Positions 1 to 8,388 of a DNA stretch of 64,000 nucleotides are shown one piece after another. Each line of letters begins with the position of its first letter. The stretch's first letter is position 1. The position numbers and the translations under genes were made by a program. The notes beneath the pieces were generated by a model that was not told where the DNA came from, ran no database searches, and saw nothing but the letters and a program-made list of their open reading frames with translations. The stretch is from Kineococcus rhizosphaerae. Lineage in GTDB: Bacteria; Actinomycetota; Actinomycetes; Actinomycetales; Kineococcaceae. Location: assembly GCF_003002055.1 (NCBI RefSeq), contig NZ_PVZF01000015.1, forward strand, positions 62,001-126,000. The letters run 5' to 3'.

Positions 1-1
1 G

Positions 2-517
2 TCCAGCACCATCCCGGTGTGGAACCACCTGGCCGACGGGGCCGTCGACGCCGTGAAGGAGCTGTGCCCGGACGACTGCGAGACCACCGTCCTGGACGTC
101 GACGCCGCGAACATCGCCACCGACCTCGCGAGCAAGCTGCAGACGGCGCTGCAGAAAGACCCCGACGTGAACTACGTCTTCGTCGTCTGGGACTCCGGCG
201 TGCCCTACGCCCAGCCCGTCGTCGCCTCGTCCGGGACGAAGGCGAAGATCATCGCCCGCGACGGCATCGCCCCCAGCCTGCAGATGGTGGCCGCCGGGAC
301 GCAGGCGCTCACCGTCGCCACCCCGCCGCCGGGCTGGATCGGCTGGGCAGCCGCCGACGACGTCTTCCGCGCCATGCTGGGCGCCGAGCCGAGCGGACTG
401 GTCATCCCGACCCGGCTCATCGACAAGGACAACGTCGGCTCCGGCAGCGACGCCGACGTCTCCCCGAACTACACCGACTACCAGTCCGCCTTCTCGAAGC
501 TGTGGGGTGTCGCGTGA
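2..517 (+). CDS. ABC-type sugar substrate-binding protein, C-terminal part (5' end outside window)
   Basis: The frame is open from the first complete codon at base 2, so the N-terminus, including any lipoprotein signal, lies upstream. About 171 residues remain. They resemble the second lobe of a type-1 periplasmic binding protein of the ribose/RbsB kind: alternating hydrophobic strands and amphipathic helices, with a strand VNYVFVVWDSG and a later IIARDG that fit the ligand-cleft strands of that fold. The role would be capture of a small ligand outside the cell for an ABC importer. Its TGA overlaps the GTG of the monooxygenase gene downstream (GTGA), so the two are probably translationally coupled and the ligand may be the monooxygenase substrate or its precursor. 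The family is fairly clear; the ligand is unknown. Confidence 0.75.
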   Translation, partial: SSTIPVWNHLADGAVDAVKELCPDDCETTVLDVDAANIATDLASKLQTALQKDPDVNYVFVVWDSGVPYAQPVVASSGTKAKIIARDGIAPSLQMVAAGTQALTVATPPPGWIGWAAADDVFRAMLGAEPSGLVIPTRLIDKDNVGSGSDADVSPNYTDYQSAFSKLWGVA

Positions 518-1824
518 GCTCCGCCGACCCGTTCCGCCTCGGCTGGTTCGGCAACATCGCCAGCCCCGAGTGGAAGAACGCCTACCCGGGCAACGACGCG
601 CGCCAGTGGACGAACGGCCGGTTCTACGTCGACATGGTCCGCAACATGGAACGGGCCGGGTTCGACTTCATGATGCTCGAGGACTCCCTCATGGTCCCCG
701 ACATCTACGCCGGGACCGCCGAGCTGGAGCTCAAGCACGCCCGCTACGCCCCCAAGCTCGACCCCGTGCCCATCGTCTCGATGCTGGCCTACGCGACCCG
801 GCACATCGGGATCGTCGCCACCGCCTCGACGACCTTCTACCACCCCTACCACCTGGCGCGGCAGTTCTCGACGCTGGACCACGTCACCGAGGGGCGGGTC
901 GGCTGGAACGTCGTCACCAGCTCGGAGGACCGGGCCGCGCAGAACTACGGCCTCGACGCGCTGCCCGAGCACGACCTGCGCTACGAGATGGCCGAGGAGT
1001 TCCTGGAGGTCACCGACGCGCTGTGGAACTCGTGGGACGCCGACGCGATCGTCGCCGACCGGGAGACGGGGTACTACGCGGACTTCCGCAAGGTGCACAC
1101 CGTCGACCACGTCGGCAAGCACTACCGGTCGCGCGGGCCGCTCAACACGCCCCGCAGCCCGCAGGGCCGGCCCGTCATCTGCCAGGCCGGCGGGTCCCCC
1201 CGCGGGCGGGACTTCGCCGCGCGCAACGCGGACATGCTGCTGAACATCCCCAACGGGATCGAGGGCATGAAGAACTACCGCGACGACATCCGCCGGCGCG
1301 CGGCGGGCTTCGGCCGCAACCCCGACGAGATCAAGACGTTCTTCGTCATCTACCCGATGATCGCCCCGACCGACGAGGAGGCCCGGGCCAAGAACGAGGC
1401 GTGGTACGCCCGGGAGCAGCACAACCTCGAGGTCCAGCTCGCCCACTTCGCGGCGACCATGGAGATCGACTTCTCCCGGTTCGACCTCGACGCCCCCATC
1501 CCCGAGGACGTCACGACGAACGGCCACCAGTCCCAGCTGGAGAACTGGCGCCGTTCGCTGGGCGGGAAGACCATCCGCGAGGGCATGTCCCGCATGCGGG
1601 TGCAGTCCATCGAGCTCGTCGGCTCCCCCGACACCGTCGCCGCGCAGCTCGACGAGGCGATGCAGGAGGTGGGCGGCGACGGCTTCCTGATCTACGGCCA
1701 GCCCATCAGCCGCGAGTACGTCGCCGAGATGACCGATGGTCTGTGCCCGGCGCTGCAGCGGCGCGGGCTGCTGCGCACGGAGTTCTCCCACCCGACGTTC
1801 CGGGAGAACCTCCGCTCCTTCTGA
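514..1824 (+). CDS. LLM class flavin-dependent oxidoreductase (NtaA/DszA/SnaA-type monooxygenase)
   Basis: A 436-residue protein starting at the GTG that overlaps the stop of the binding-protein gene. It has the layout of the nitrilotriacetate/dibenzothiophene-sulfone monooxygenase branch of the bacterial luciferase superfamily: an N-terminal strand LGWFGN, FDFMMLEDS, GRVGWNVVTS, the RGPLNTP segment, then GRPVICQAGGSPRG (FMN-phosphate region). The size (about 430-450 aa) is normal for the branch. Such enzymes use FMNH2 supplied by a separate reductase to oxygenate small organic compounds. No reductase gene is visible nearby. Two further LLM genes lie on the other strand at 2.6-4.9 kb, suggesting one substrate class. 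The family call is firm; the substrate is unknown. Confidence 0.9.
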   Translation: MSSADPFRLGWFGNIASPEWKNAYPGNDARQWTNGRFYVDMVRNMERAGFDFMMLEDSLMVPDIYAGTAELELKHARYAPKLDPVPIVSMLAYATRHIGIVATASTTFYHPYHLARQFSTLDHVTEGRVGWNVVTSSEDRAAQNYGLDALPEHDLRYEMAEEFLEVTDALWNSWDADAIVADRETGYYADFRKVHTVDHVGKHYRSRGPLNTPRSPQGRPVICQAGGSPRGRDFAARNADMLLNIPNGIEGMKNYRDDIRRRAAGFGRNPDEIKTFFVIYPMIAPTDEEARAKNEAWYAREQHNLEVQLAHFAATMEIDFSRFDLDAPIPEDVTTNGHQSQLENWRRSLGGKTIREGMSRMRVQSIELVGSPDTVAAQLDEAMQEVGGDGFLIYGQPISREYVAEMTDGLCPALQRRGLLRTEFSHPTFRENLRSF

Positions 1825-1829
1825 GGAGG

Positions 1830-2549
1830 TCAGCGCACGAGTTCGGCGAGGACCAGGTAGACGAGGAACCCCACGAAGAACCCCACGCTGCCGATGCTCG
1901 TCTCGCCGCTCTCGTGCGCCTGCACCAGCAGCTCCTCCGTCGCGAGGTACATGAACGCCACAGCCCCGAAGGCCAGGACCCCCGCGAGCAGGGCGGCCGA
2001 GGCACCCGCGAACAGGAGGACCCCGGCGACCGCCCCCGCGATGGTCAGCACGGCCAGCGCAGCGGGCAGCAGCGCGACGACGAACCGGGACAGCGTCCCC
2101 GCGACGGACGCCGAGACCGACAGGCCGACGAAGAGGTACTCGACGGCGAGGGCGATGGTCAGCAGCAGGCCGACCGTCGCCTCCGTCGCGAACCCGGCGC
2201 CGAGGATCACCCCGTCGACGAGGAAGTCGACGCCGGTGGCGATGATCAGCCCGACGGGCACGCCGGCCGCTCCCCGGGCCTCCCGCGACCGCTCGACGCG
2301 GGACCCGACGTACCGGAACGTGAACATCACGGCGATGCCCGCCGCGAACCCCGCGATCGCCACCCACGGGGACCGCTCGAGGACGGCGGGCACGAGCTCG
2401 ATGGCGGTCGCGGCGAACACGACCCCGGCGGCGAAGTGCTGCAGGGCGCTGGTCCTGCGGGGACCCGGGGGCTTCACCGCCGCGACGGCGCCCGAGACCA
2501 GGGCCGCGCCGAGCGGGACGAGCGTGTACGAGGCGACGGTGAGGAGCAC
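1830..2549 (-). CDS. ZIP family metal transporter
   Basis: A 239-residue, highly hydrophobic protein with about seven to eight predicted membrane segments, starting at GTG. Two features point to the ZIP family: an HFAAGVVFAATAIELVP stretch, matching the H-x-x-x-G segment of ZIP helix II, and a second polar helix, GVDFLVDGVILGAGF, in the position of the usual HN-x-x-[D/E]-G metal-binding helix. ZIP proteins move Zn2+ or other divalent cations into the cytoplasm (some bacterial members export). The usual HN pair of helix IV is replaced by VD here, so metal specificity or direction could differ. The gene converges on the first LLM gene with only 5 bases between the stops. A perfect palindrome lies just upstream. 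Confidence 0.8.
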   Translation of the reverse strand: MLLTVASYTLVPLGAALVSGAVAAVKPPGPRRTSALQHFAAGVVFAATAIELVPAVLERSPWVAIAGFAAGIAVMFTFRYVGSRVERSREARGAAGVPVGLIIATGVDFLVDGVILGAGFATEATVGLLLTIALAVEYLFVGLSVSASVAGTLSRFVVALLPAALAVLTIAGAVAGVLLFAGASAALLAGVLAFGAVAFMYLATEELLVQAHESGETSIGSVGFFVGFLVYLVLAELVR

Positions 2550-2590
2550 GCCGCTGATCGTCGCGCAGGGCCGCCGCGGCGGCGCGGTGG

Positions 2591-2616
2591 ACCACGGCGG
2601 CGGCCGCCGCCGTGGT
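2591..2616. terminator. Perfect 13-bp palindrome, likely terminator
   Basis: Bases 2591-2603 (ACCACGGCGGCGG) are exactly complementary to 2604-2616, giving a 26-base GC-rich inverted repeat. It lies downstream of the leftward LLM gene that stops at 2623 and upstream of the ZIP start. There is no T-run, which is usual for actinobacterial terminators. It may instead be a structural element without terminator function. Confidence 0.5.
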
Positions 2617-2622
2617 GGGTCG

Positions 2623-3885
2623 TCAGGCGGTGGCGAGCTTGTCGCGGAAGGTGCCGGGGGCGTACTCGCGCTGGGCCAGGCCCCGGCGCTGCAGTTCGGG
2701 GACGATCCCGTCGAGCACGTCGGTGAGGTAGCGGCGGCTCAGCAGCCCGCCGCCGCCGTGGAAGAACAGGAAGCCGTCGCCGCCGACGACGTCCATCGCC
2801 TCCTGCATCCGGTCCGCGACGGTCTCGGGGGTCCCGACGAGCGGCAGGGACTCGGCGAGGCCGTCCTGGGCGAAGGCCGCCCGCAAGGAACTGCCGCGCG
2901 TGCGGACCTTGAGCTGCTCGAGCAGGCTCTGGGCCCCGTTCGTCGTGGCGTCCGCGGGGACGGGTTCGTCGAGGTCGAACCGGGCGAAGTCGATCTCGGC
3001 GGTGTTGGACGCGAACACGAGCTTGCGCAGCAGGTTCCAGTCGGTCGGCGCCCACATCCGCTCGTGGCGGGCGCGGGCCTCGGCGTCGGTCTCCCCCACC
3101 ACCGGGGTCACCATGAACAAGACCCGGCAGGCGTCGGGGTCCAGGCCCGCGCGTTCGCGCCGTTCCCGCAGGTCGCGGCGGTAGCGCGCCATGGCCTCGA
3201 CGCCCTGCGGCACGGCCACGACGACCTCGGCGTGGCGGGCGGCGAAGTCGAGACCCCGGGGCGAACCCCCCGCCTGGCACAGGACGGGGGAACCCTGCGG
3301 CGGCCGGGGTGCGTCGAAGCGTCCGGTGGCGGTGAAGAACCGCCCGGCGTGCTCGACGGGCGTCCCGTCCCGGGTGGACCGCCACAACCGCTGGGTGAGG
3401 TCCACGAACTCGTCGGCGCGGTCGTAGCGCTGGTCGTGCTCCCACAGGGTGTCGAGCCCGACGTTCTGCGCGGCCTGCTCCTCGAACGAGGTCACGACGT
3501 TCCAGCCGGCGCGGCCGCGGGACAGGACGTCGAGGCTCGCCTGGAGCCGGGCCAGGTGCGCGGGCGGGTACAGGCTCGTCGACATCGTCGTGACGATGCC
3601 GAGGTGGGTGGTGGCGGCGGCGATCGCCCCCGCCAGCGGCAGCGGGTCGTTCTTCGGCGCCTTGGTCGTGACCATGAACTCGGTGCGGGCCGAGCCCCCG
3701 TGGTTCTGCGGGACCACGCTGGAGTCCTCGAGCACCACGAAGTCCAGCCGGGCCCGTTCCAGGGCCCGGGCCACCTCGACGTAGAACCGCCCGTCGGCCC
3801 AGTCGGCGACGTCGGTCCCGGCCCAGGGGGTCCGCCAGGCCGGGGGCATGAAGTTCACGAACCAGCCCAGCGCCATGCGCTTCAC
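2623..3885 (-). CDS. LLM class flavin-dependent oxidoreductase (second NtaA/DszA-type paralogue)
   Basis: A 420-residue paralogue of the first LLM enzyme: MALGWFVNF, DFVVLEDSSVV, GRAGWNVVTSFE and GSPVLCQAGGSPRG are all present, so the flavin site looks intact. The start is the GTG at 3885, whose bases overlap the TGA of the upstream LLM-like gene (GTGA); an ATG three codons on is an alternative. It shares the gross plan of the gene at 514-1824 but differs in many substrate-side segments, for example PPRPPQ in place of RGPLNTP. It forms a two-gene leftward operon with the degenerate LLM gene at 3882-4874, and the divergent GntR gene is the obvious regulator candidate. It should need an external FMN reductase. 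Confidence 0.9.
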   Translation of the reverse strand: MKRMALGWFVNFMPPAWRTPWAGTDVADWADGRFYVEVARALERARLDFVVLEDSSVVPQNHGGSARTEFMVTTKAPKNDPLPLAGAIAAATTHLGIVTTMSTSLYPPAHLARLQASLDVLSRGRAGWNVVTSFEEQAAQNVGLDTLWEHDQRYDRADEFVDLTQRLWRSTRDGTPVEHAGRFFTATGRFDAPRPPQGSPVLCQAGGSPRGLDFAARHAEVVVAVPQGVEAMARYRRDLRERRERAGLDPDACRVLFMVTPVVGETDAEARARHERMWAPTDWNLLRKLVFASNTAEIDFARFDLDEPVPADATTNGAQSLLEQLKVRTRGSSLRAAFAQDGLAESLPLVGTPETVADRMQEAMDVVGGDGFLFFHGGGGLLSRRYLTDVLDGIVPELQRRGLAQREYAPGTFRDKLATA

Positions 3886-4874
3886 GAGGGGGCTCCGGCG
3901 CTCTCGACGGCGAGCAGCCGGTCGCGCAGGTGCGCGGGGCCGGGGGGCGCGGGCGTCCAGTGCGCGGTGACGGCGGAGGCGGTCCCGGCGACGGTCCGCA
4001 CGTCCAGCGCACCGCACAGGACGAGCCCGTCGGCACCGGTCATCGCCACCAGCCGGGACAGTTCGGCGGCCACCGTCGCGGCGTCGCCGCAGATCCCGAC
4101 GGCGTCCCCGGCCGGTGCGGGGTTCGGGGTCCCGCCCACGGCGGGGGCCACCGCGACCAGGACGAGGGCGGGGCCGTCGCGTCGGCACCGGTCGACGAGC
4201 ACGGCCGCGCTGGTGGGGTCGGCGGCCCGGACCACGACGACGTCGACGGCGGCGCCGGGACCACCGTCCGCCGCGCAGGTGCCGAGGAGCACGGGGCGGC
4301 CCTGCGGGGGAGGTGGGGTGTTCAGGGGGCCGCGGGAGCTGAAGAACCGCCCGCGCGCGTCCACGGGGTGCACCTTCGCGTGGTCGACGAAGACCCCGGA
4401 CTCCCGGTCGATCACGACGGCGTCAGGTTCCCACGAACCCCAGAGCAGGCAGGCGGTGTCGACGTGCTCGGCGACGGCGTCGGCCCACTCGGGTCCGGGG
4501 GCGTCCGCCGCCCGCTGCCAGCGCCCGGTGTCGTCGCGGACGTCGAGGGCGGGCCGGGTCTCCTCGACGAGCCAGCCCGAGCGGCCACCCGAGACGAGGT
4601 CGAGGGCGCCGAGGGCGCGGGCGAGCAGGAAGGGCGGCAGGTCGGCGACGGGGATCCCGGCGACGAGCCCGATCCGGGAGGTGGCGTGCGCGAACGCGGT
4701 GAGCGCGGGCACGGGGTCGAGCCGGGCCGTGCCGGGGACCTGCTCGAGGACGAGGAGGTCCAGCCCGGCCCGTTCCAGTTCCCGCACGGCGTCGAGCGCG
4801 CCGGGCAGAGCGGCGGACGGGTCGCTGGGGCTGAGCCAGGCCAGGACGCGCGGCCGGTCCGGGGGTGATGCCAC
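3882..4874 (-). CDS. Divergent, shortened LLM-family protein
   Basis: About 330 residues, roughly 100 fewer than its two neighbours. The GTG at 4874 is chosen because AGGAGAGG precedes it by about eight bases; a longer frame reaches 4943 without such a site. Recognisable LLM pieces remain (GLDLLVLEQ, a GGRSGWLVEE match to GRVGWNVVTS, the WEPDAVVIDRESGVF block, and RGPLNTP followed by GRPVLLG). The QAGGSPRG flavin-phosphate loop is replaced by GTCAADGGPG, and much of the segment between the N-terminal strand and the barrel core is missing. It may be an inactive or accessory subunit, as in LuxA/LuxB-like heterodimers, or a decaying duplicate. It is translationally coupled to the intact LLM gene downstream. 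Confidence 0.75.
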   Translation of the reverse strand: MASPPDRPRVLAWLSPSDPSAALPGALDAVRELERAGLDLLVLEQVPGTARLDPVPALTAFAHATSRIGLVAGIPVADLPPFLLARALGALDLVSGGRSGWLVEETRPALDVRDDTGRWQRAADAPGPEWADAVAEHVDTACLLWGSWEPDAVVIDRESGVFVDHAKVHPVDARGRFFSSRGPLNTPPPPQGRPVLLGTCAADGGPGAAVDVVVVRAADPTSAAVLVDRCRRDGPALVLVAVAPAVGGTPNPAPAGDAVGICGDAATVAAELSRLVAMTGADGLVLCGALDVRTVAGTASAVTAHWTPAPPGPAHLRDRLLAVESAGAPS

Positions 4875-5014
4875 TGCGGTCCGCCTCTCCTCGCCCGCCC
4901 CGGGCGGGCGGTGGGACCCCACTACGCCAGGACGGTGTTTCACCGCGGGAACACTCGTGTGTCGTCCGTGTTGCGCGGCAACGGGAACCTGTCGGAACCG
5001 GTGGGTGCGGGCGC

Positions 5015-5845
5015 ATGATGTGCCGCATGCGCCAGTACGTCAGCAGCGATCACCCGCGCGCCGCCGGTGGCACCGCCGGGCTGCGGCAGACGTCCACGCG
5101 ACGGGTCAAGGACCTGTTGCGCTCCGAGGTGCGCTCCGGCCTGGCGGGCCGGGACGCGCAGTTCGTCGAGGACTACCTCGTCCAGGCGCTGGCGGCCTCG
5201 CGGACGGCGGTGCGCGAGGCGCTGCAGATGCTCGCCCAGGAGGGCCTGGTCTCGCGCGAGCGCCGGAACGGGACCACCGTGACGCGCGGGGTCGCGCAGT
5301 TCCCGCTCGACGACATCCTCGAGTCCGGGGGTGAACGCGTCACCGTGCAGCGCCTCGACCAGCGCTCGGTCCCCTCGACCCCGCTGCTGCGGGCCCGCCT
5401 CGCGACGCAGGACGAGACGCTGGGGGTGGTCGAGCACCTGTTCTCGACGGTGGACGGGCCGATCGGCGTGCGGGTCGCCTACTACAAGCTCGCCTACACC
5501 CAGCCCGAGGGCTGGGCCGAGTGCCCCGACCTGCGGCTGGCGTTCCACTCGGTCTTCGGCCGTCCGCTGGACCGGATCGACTCGGTCATCGAGGCCGGGG
5601 TCAGCGAACCCAAGACCAGCAGGCTGCTGGGGATCCCCGAGGGTTCACCGGTCCTGATCCGCGAGCAGCTGCTCGTCGACGACGAGGGCGTCCCCCAGGA
5701 GTTCACGTTCGCGCACTACCGCGCCGACCGGGTCTCGTTCTCCTCCAGCACCTCAGCGGCCTACGGCAGTTCCCCGAGGCCCTCGAGCGCGGTGACGACG
5801 CGGTCCAGCGCCCAGCGCGTCGAGAGGATCGAGCTCAGCGAGTAG
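5015..5845 (+). CDS. GntR family (HutC/UTRA type) transcriptional regulator
   Basis: A 276-residue protein with an N-terminal winged helix-turn-helix (the ALAASRTAVREALQMLAQEGLVSRERRNGT region is classic GntR) followed by a UTRA ligand-binding domain (GSPVLIREQLLVDDEGVPQEFTF, AHYRADRVSF). In-frame ATGs occur at 5015, 5018 and 5027; none has a strong ribosome site. It is divergent from the LLM operon at 2.6-4.9 kb, with about 140 bases between, and probably represses it in response to a small ligand. Oddity: the UTRA domain ends near base 5745, but the frame runs on into a Ser-rich tail that overlaps the convergent FecB-like gene by 85 bases. That suggests a lost stop codon or a late frameshift. 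Confidence 0.85.
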   Translation: MMCRMRQYVSSDHPRAAGGTAGLRQTSTRRVKDLLRSEVRSGLAGRDAQFVEDYLVQALAASRTAVREALQMLAQEGLVSRERRNGTTVTRGVAQFPLDDILESGGERVTVQRLDQRSVPSTPLLRARLATQDETLGVVEHLFSTVDGPIGVRVAYYKLAYTQPEGWAECPDLRLAFHSVFGRPLDRIDSVIEAGVSEPKTSRLLGIPEGSPVLIREQLLVDDEGVPQEFTFAHYRADRVSFSSSTSAAYGSSPRPSSAVTTRSSAQRVERIELSE

Positions 5846-6693
5846 GCCGAGGCGAGGTCGCGGTCGAAGACGATCGACCGGCCCGCGGCGACGGCGGGGA
5901 CCGTGGCGAGCACCGGGTCGGTGCGGACCTCCTCGGCGGGGACCCCGATGGGGAACACGACCACGACGTCGGCGTCGAGGACGGTGAGACGCTCGGCGGA
6001 GACCTCGACGCTGAAGCCGCTGCTGCCCACCGGCAGCGCGGCGACGGCGGGGTTCTGCACGAAGCCGAGGCGCTCGGCGAACGCGACGCGCTCGCTGCCC
6101 GCGACGTAGGCGCCCCAGCCTCGGGCGGTGCGGGAGGCGGCGGTGAACGTCGCCCCCTTCCAGCCCGGGTGCGCGGCGGCGGCGGCGCTGAAGGCGTCGT
6201 CGTTGCGCTGCAGCAGGTCCCGTCCGCGCTCGACCCGGTCGAGGGCCTGCGCGATGACCTCGACCTGGTCCCGCTGCGGGGTGAGGTAGTTCTCGAAGCC
6301 CCGGGGGACTCCCACCGTCGTGGCGATGGCGGACAGGGTCTCGTACCGAGCCGGGTCGCCGGAGCTCTTGACGTCGAGGATGAGGTCGGGTTCCAGCGCG
6401 GCGATCGCCTCGTAGGACGGTTCCAGGGTGCCGAGGATCTCGGGCGGTGCGTCGTACAGCCCGCTCGCCCACGGGCCCACGCCTTCGCCCCCGAACGCCA
6501 GCCAGTCCGCGGCCCCGACGGGTTGCACGCCGAGGGCGAGCGCGGTCTCGGCGTCGCCCCACCCCAGGGCGACGACCCGGCGCACGGTCGCGGTGGGTCC
6601 GGAGCGTTCGACGGACCGTTCGGCGCTGCACGCCGGGAGGAGCGCACCTGCACCCAGGAGGCCGGCGAACAGGTGGCGACGGGACAGACGCAC
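5761..6693 (-). CDS. Iron-siderophore ABC transporter substrate-binding lipoprotein (FecB/FepB-like)
   Basis: A 310-residue exported lipoprotein: MRLSRRHLFAGLLGAGALLPAC combines a twin-arginine-like SRRHLF with a lipobox whose Cys is residue 22. The mature part has the long-helix-linked two-lobe layout of class III binding proteins: GWGDAETALALGVQPVGA, the IAALEPDLILDVKSSGD strand, and LDADVVVVFPIG. It would bind ferric siderophores at the outer face of the membrane and hand them to a permease. No permease or ATPase gene is adjacent, so it must work with a transporter coded elsewhere. A good match to a DtxR/IdeR box sits 28-46 bases upstream of the ATG, consistent with iron repression. Confidence 0.9.
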   Translation of the reverse strand: MRLSRRHLFAGLLGAGALLPACSAERSVERSGPTATVRRVVALGWGDAETALALGVQPVGAADWLAFGGEGVGPWASGLYDAPPEILGTLEPSYEAIAALEPDLILDVKSSGDPARYETLSAIATTVGVPRGFENYLTPQRDQVEVIAQALDRVERGRDLLQRNDDAFSAAAAAHPGWKGATFTAASRTARGWGAYVAGSERVAFAERLGFVQNPAVAALPVGSSGFSVEVSAERLTVLDADVVVVFPIGVPAEEVRTDPVLATVPAVAAGRSIVFDRDLASAYSLSSILSTRWALDRVVTALEGLGELP

Positions 6694-6720
6694 CGGGAAC
6701 CCTTTCGAGACGATCGACGG

Positions 6721-6739
6721 GAAGGGCAGCCTAACCTCT
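6721..6739 (-). promoter_or_regulatory. Putative DtxR/IdeR iron box
   Basis: On the minus strand the 19 bases read AGAGGTTAGGCTGCCCTTC. Against the IdeR/DtxR consensus TTAGGTTAGGCTAACCTAA I count 13 of 19 matches, including an unbroken run AGGTTAGGCT. It lies just upstream of the siderophore-binding lipoprotein gene, where an Fe2+-loaded repressor would block transcription. The right half-site is weak, and binding is inferred. Confidence 0.65.
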
Positions 6740-6773
6740 CATCGTCCGACATGGTCCACGCACCCGTCCCCGA

Positions 6774-6821
6774 ACGCCGGAGGCCGGCCGCTCCCCGTGG
6801 GGTGCGACCGGCCTCCGGCGT
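6774..6821 (-). terminator. Hairpin terminator after the glycosyltransferase gene
   Basis: A perfect 14-bp inverted repeat (6774-6787 with 6808-6821, ACGCCGGAGGCCGG arm) encloses a second small CCCC/GGGG stem. It lies 15 bases past the stop of the glycosyltransferase gene and before the FecB-like gene. A near copy is found at 8584-8623 after rplI. Confidence 0.7.
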
Positions 6822-6835
6822 GCTGCGGGTCCGTC

Positions 6836-8335
6836 TCAGGCGGTCAGACCGCGGGTGGGGCGCAGGATCTTGACGACCAGCAGGATCGTCGCCAGCACCG
6901 TCAGGACGGCCAACGAGCGCCAGCCGACGGTCAGGACGACGCGCTGGAAGGTGACGCTGGCCTGGGTCAGCCAGTACCAGGCCCCGACGCTGGAGGCCGC
7001 GACGGCGGCGACGAAGGTGCCCAGCAGGGCGCCGGACCCGTTGCCGCTCTTGACGCCGCGCTCGGCGGCGGCCTGAGCGGCCCACAGGTCGCGCTGGCGT
7101 CCGCGCAGGTGGGTGACCCACGCCTTGGTGGTGTTCCACCCGGAGAACCACAGCCACGCCTCACCGGGCAGCCACAGGGCGGCGAACAGGTAGTCCGCGG
7201 TGGTGCGGCGCGGGGCGAGGTGGGCCATCTTCAGCTGGTAGACGGCGGCCAGCACGGTCGGGGTGAGCCACCACCAGGACCAGACGAACTGGTGCACGGC
7301 CAGCGAGGCGGCCAGCAGGCAGACGAAGGCGACACGCATGAGCATGTTCAGGCCCAACCCGATGTGCTGCAGCCAGAACGGCAGCGTGCGCTTGGACAGC
7401 GGCGTACCGGTCATCAGGGCGATGAGGCCCGCGTTCCACTTGGAGCGCTGACCGGACAGGGCCCGCAGGGTGGGCATGGCCCCCACCTGGGCGCGGGCGG
7501 TGGTGGACATGACGGTGGTCCAGCCGAGTTCCTGCAGCTCCAGGCCGAGCTGGGCGTCCTCGGTGGCCGTCTCGTTGGTCCACGGCGCCGGGCGGCGGTG
7601 GGTGCGCACGACCTCGTCGACGGCGCTGAAGCGGAACGCCGAGCACTGCCCGCCGACGATGGTGGTGCGCCGGCCGCGTTCGTTGGCGCGCATCTGGAAC
7701 TGGGTGAAGTCCATCTTCTGCGCGCGGACGAGCTGGCGGTTGAACCAGCCGCCGGTGCCCTCGGCGAAGTGGTACTTGGCGGAGACGGCCGCGGCGCTGG
7801 GGGTCTTGAGCAGTTCCGCCTCGAGGTCGGCCAGGCAGTTCGGTTCGAGCTCGACGTCGGCGTCCATGCTGACCATGACGTCGAAGGCGCCGCCGGCGAT
7901 GAACTCGCCGTAGCCGGTGGCCAGGGCCCCGACCTTGGCGTCGGTGTTGCCGCTGGTCTCGATGACCTTCACGCCGCGGAAGCGGCGGGCCAGCGCCACG
8001 GTGTCGTCGGTGCAGTTGTCGGCGATGACGACGACGAGGTCCGGGACGCGGGTCTGGGCCAGGACCGAGGCGAGGCAGGCCTCGATGTCGTCCTGCTCGT
8101 CGTGCGCGGGGATGAGGACGGCCATGCGGGCGGTGCGCCGGCCGGCCGGCCGGTAGCGCAGGCGGTGGATGGTGACCTCGACGACGCGGCGCGCGGCCTC
8201 GGTCCGTTCCACGATGCGGTCGATCAGGCCGGAGCCCTGGCGGGGCTGGGGCACCGTGAGGGCCGTCAGGACCGTGCCCTCGACGACGCGCGGGGTCGGC
8301 GGCACCAGCAGCGGAGCGAGTTCTTGAACGGCCAT
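6836..8335 (-). CDS. Family 2 glycosyltransferase, membrane-bound
   Basis: A 499-residue protein. The ATG at 8335 is preferred over one 18 codons upstream because GGAGG lies eight bases before it. The catalytic GT-A domain starts with MAVLIPAHDEQDDI, has the VVIADNCTDDT nucleotide-sugar loop, the DxD-like SMDADVELE, and ATEDAQLGLEL with QRSKWNAG (the ED and Q/RxxRW signatures of processive-type GT2 enzymes). The C-terminal part carries several hydrophobic segments. The enzyme probably extends or starts a cell-surface glycan from an activated sugar on the cytoplasmic face. It stands alone, with its own promoter-like region upstream and a terminator downstream; the glycan is unknown. Confidence 0.88.
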   Translation of the reverse strand: MAVQELAPLLVPPTPRVVEGTVLTALTVPQPRQGSGLIDRIVERTEAARRVVEVTIHRLRYRPAGRRTARMAVLIPAHDEQDDIEACLASVLAQTRVPDLVVVIADNCTDDTVALARRFRGVKVIETSGNTDAKVGALATGYGEFIAGGAFDVMVSMDADVELEPNCLADLEAELLKTPSAAAVSAKYHFAEGTGGWFNRQLVRAQKMDFTQFQMRANERGRRTTIVGGQCSAFRFSAVDEVVRTHRRPAPWTNETATEDAQLGLELQELGWTTVMSTTARAQVGAMPTLRALSGQRSKWNAGLIALMTGTPLSKRTLPFWLQHIGLGLNMLMRVAFVCLLAASLAVHQFVWSWWWLTPTVLAAVYQLKMAHLAPRRTTADYLFAALWLPGEAWLWFSGWNTTKAWVTHLRGRQRDLWAAQAAAERGVKSGNGSGALLGTFVAAVAASSVGAWYWLTQASVTFQRVVLTVGWRSLAVLTVLATILLVVKILRPTRGLTA

Positions 8336-8388
8336 CGAGGGTGCCTCCGGGGGCAGAGTCGCGGTGCGGGGCGGAGCGGCTGATGACA

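Noticed and set aside
1894-5334. A 1146-codon open frame on the plus strand
   Set aside because: It is antisense to the ZIP and LLM genes and has low-complexity Arg/Pro/Ala composition without domains.
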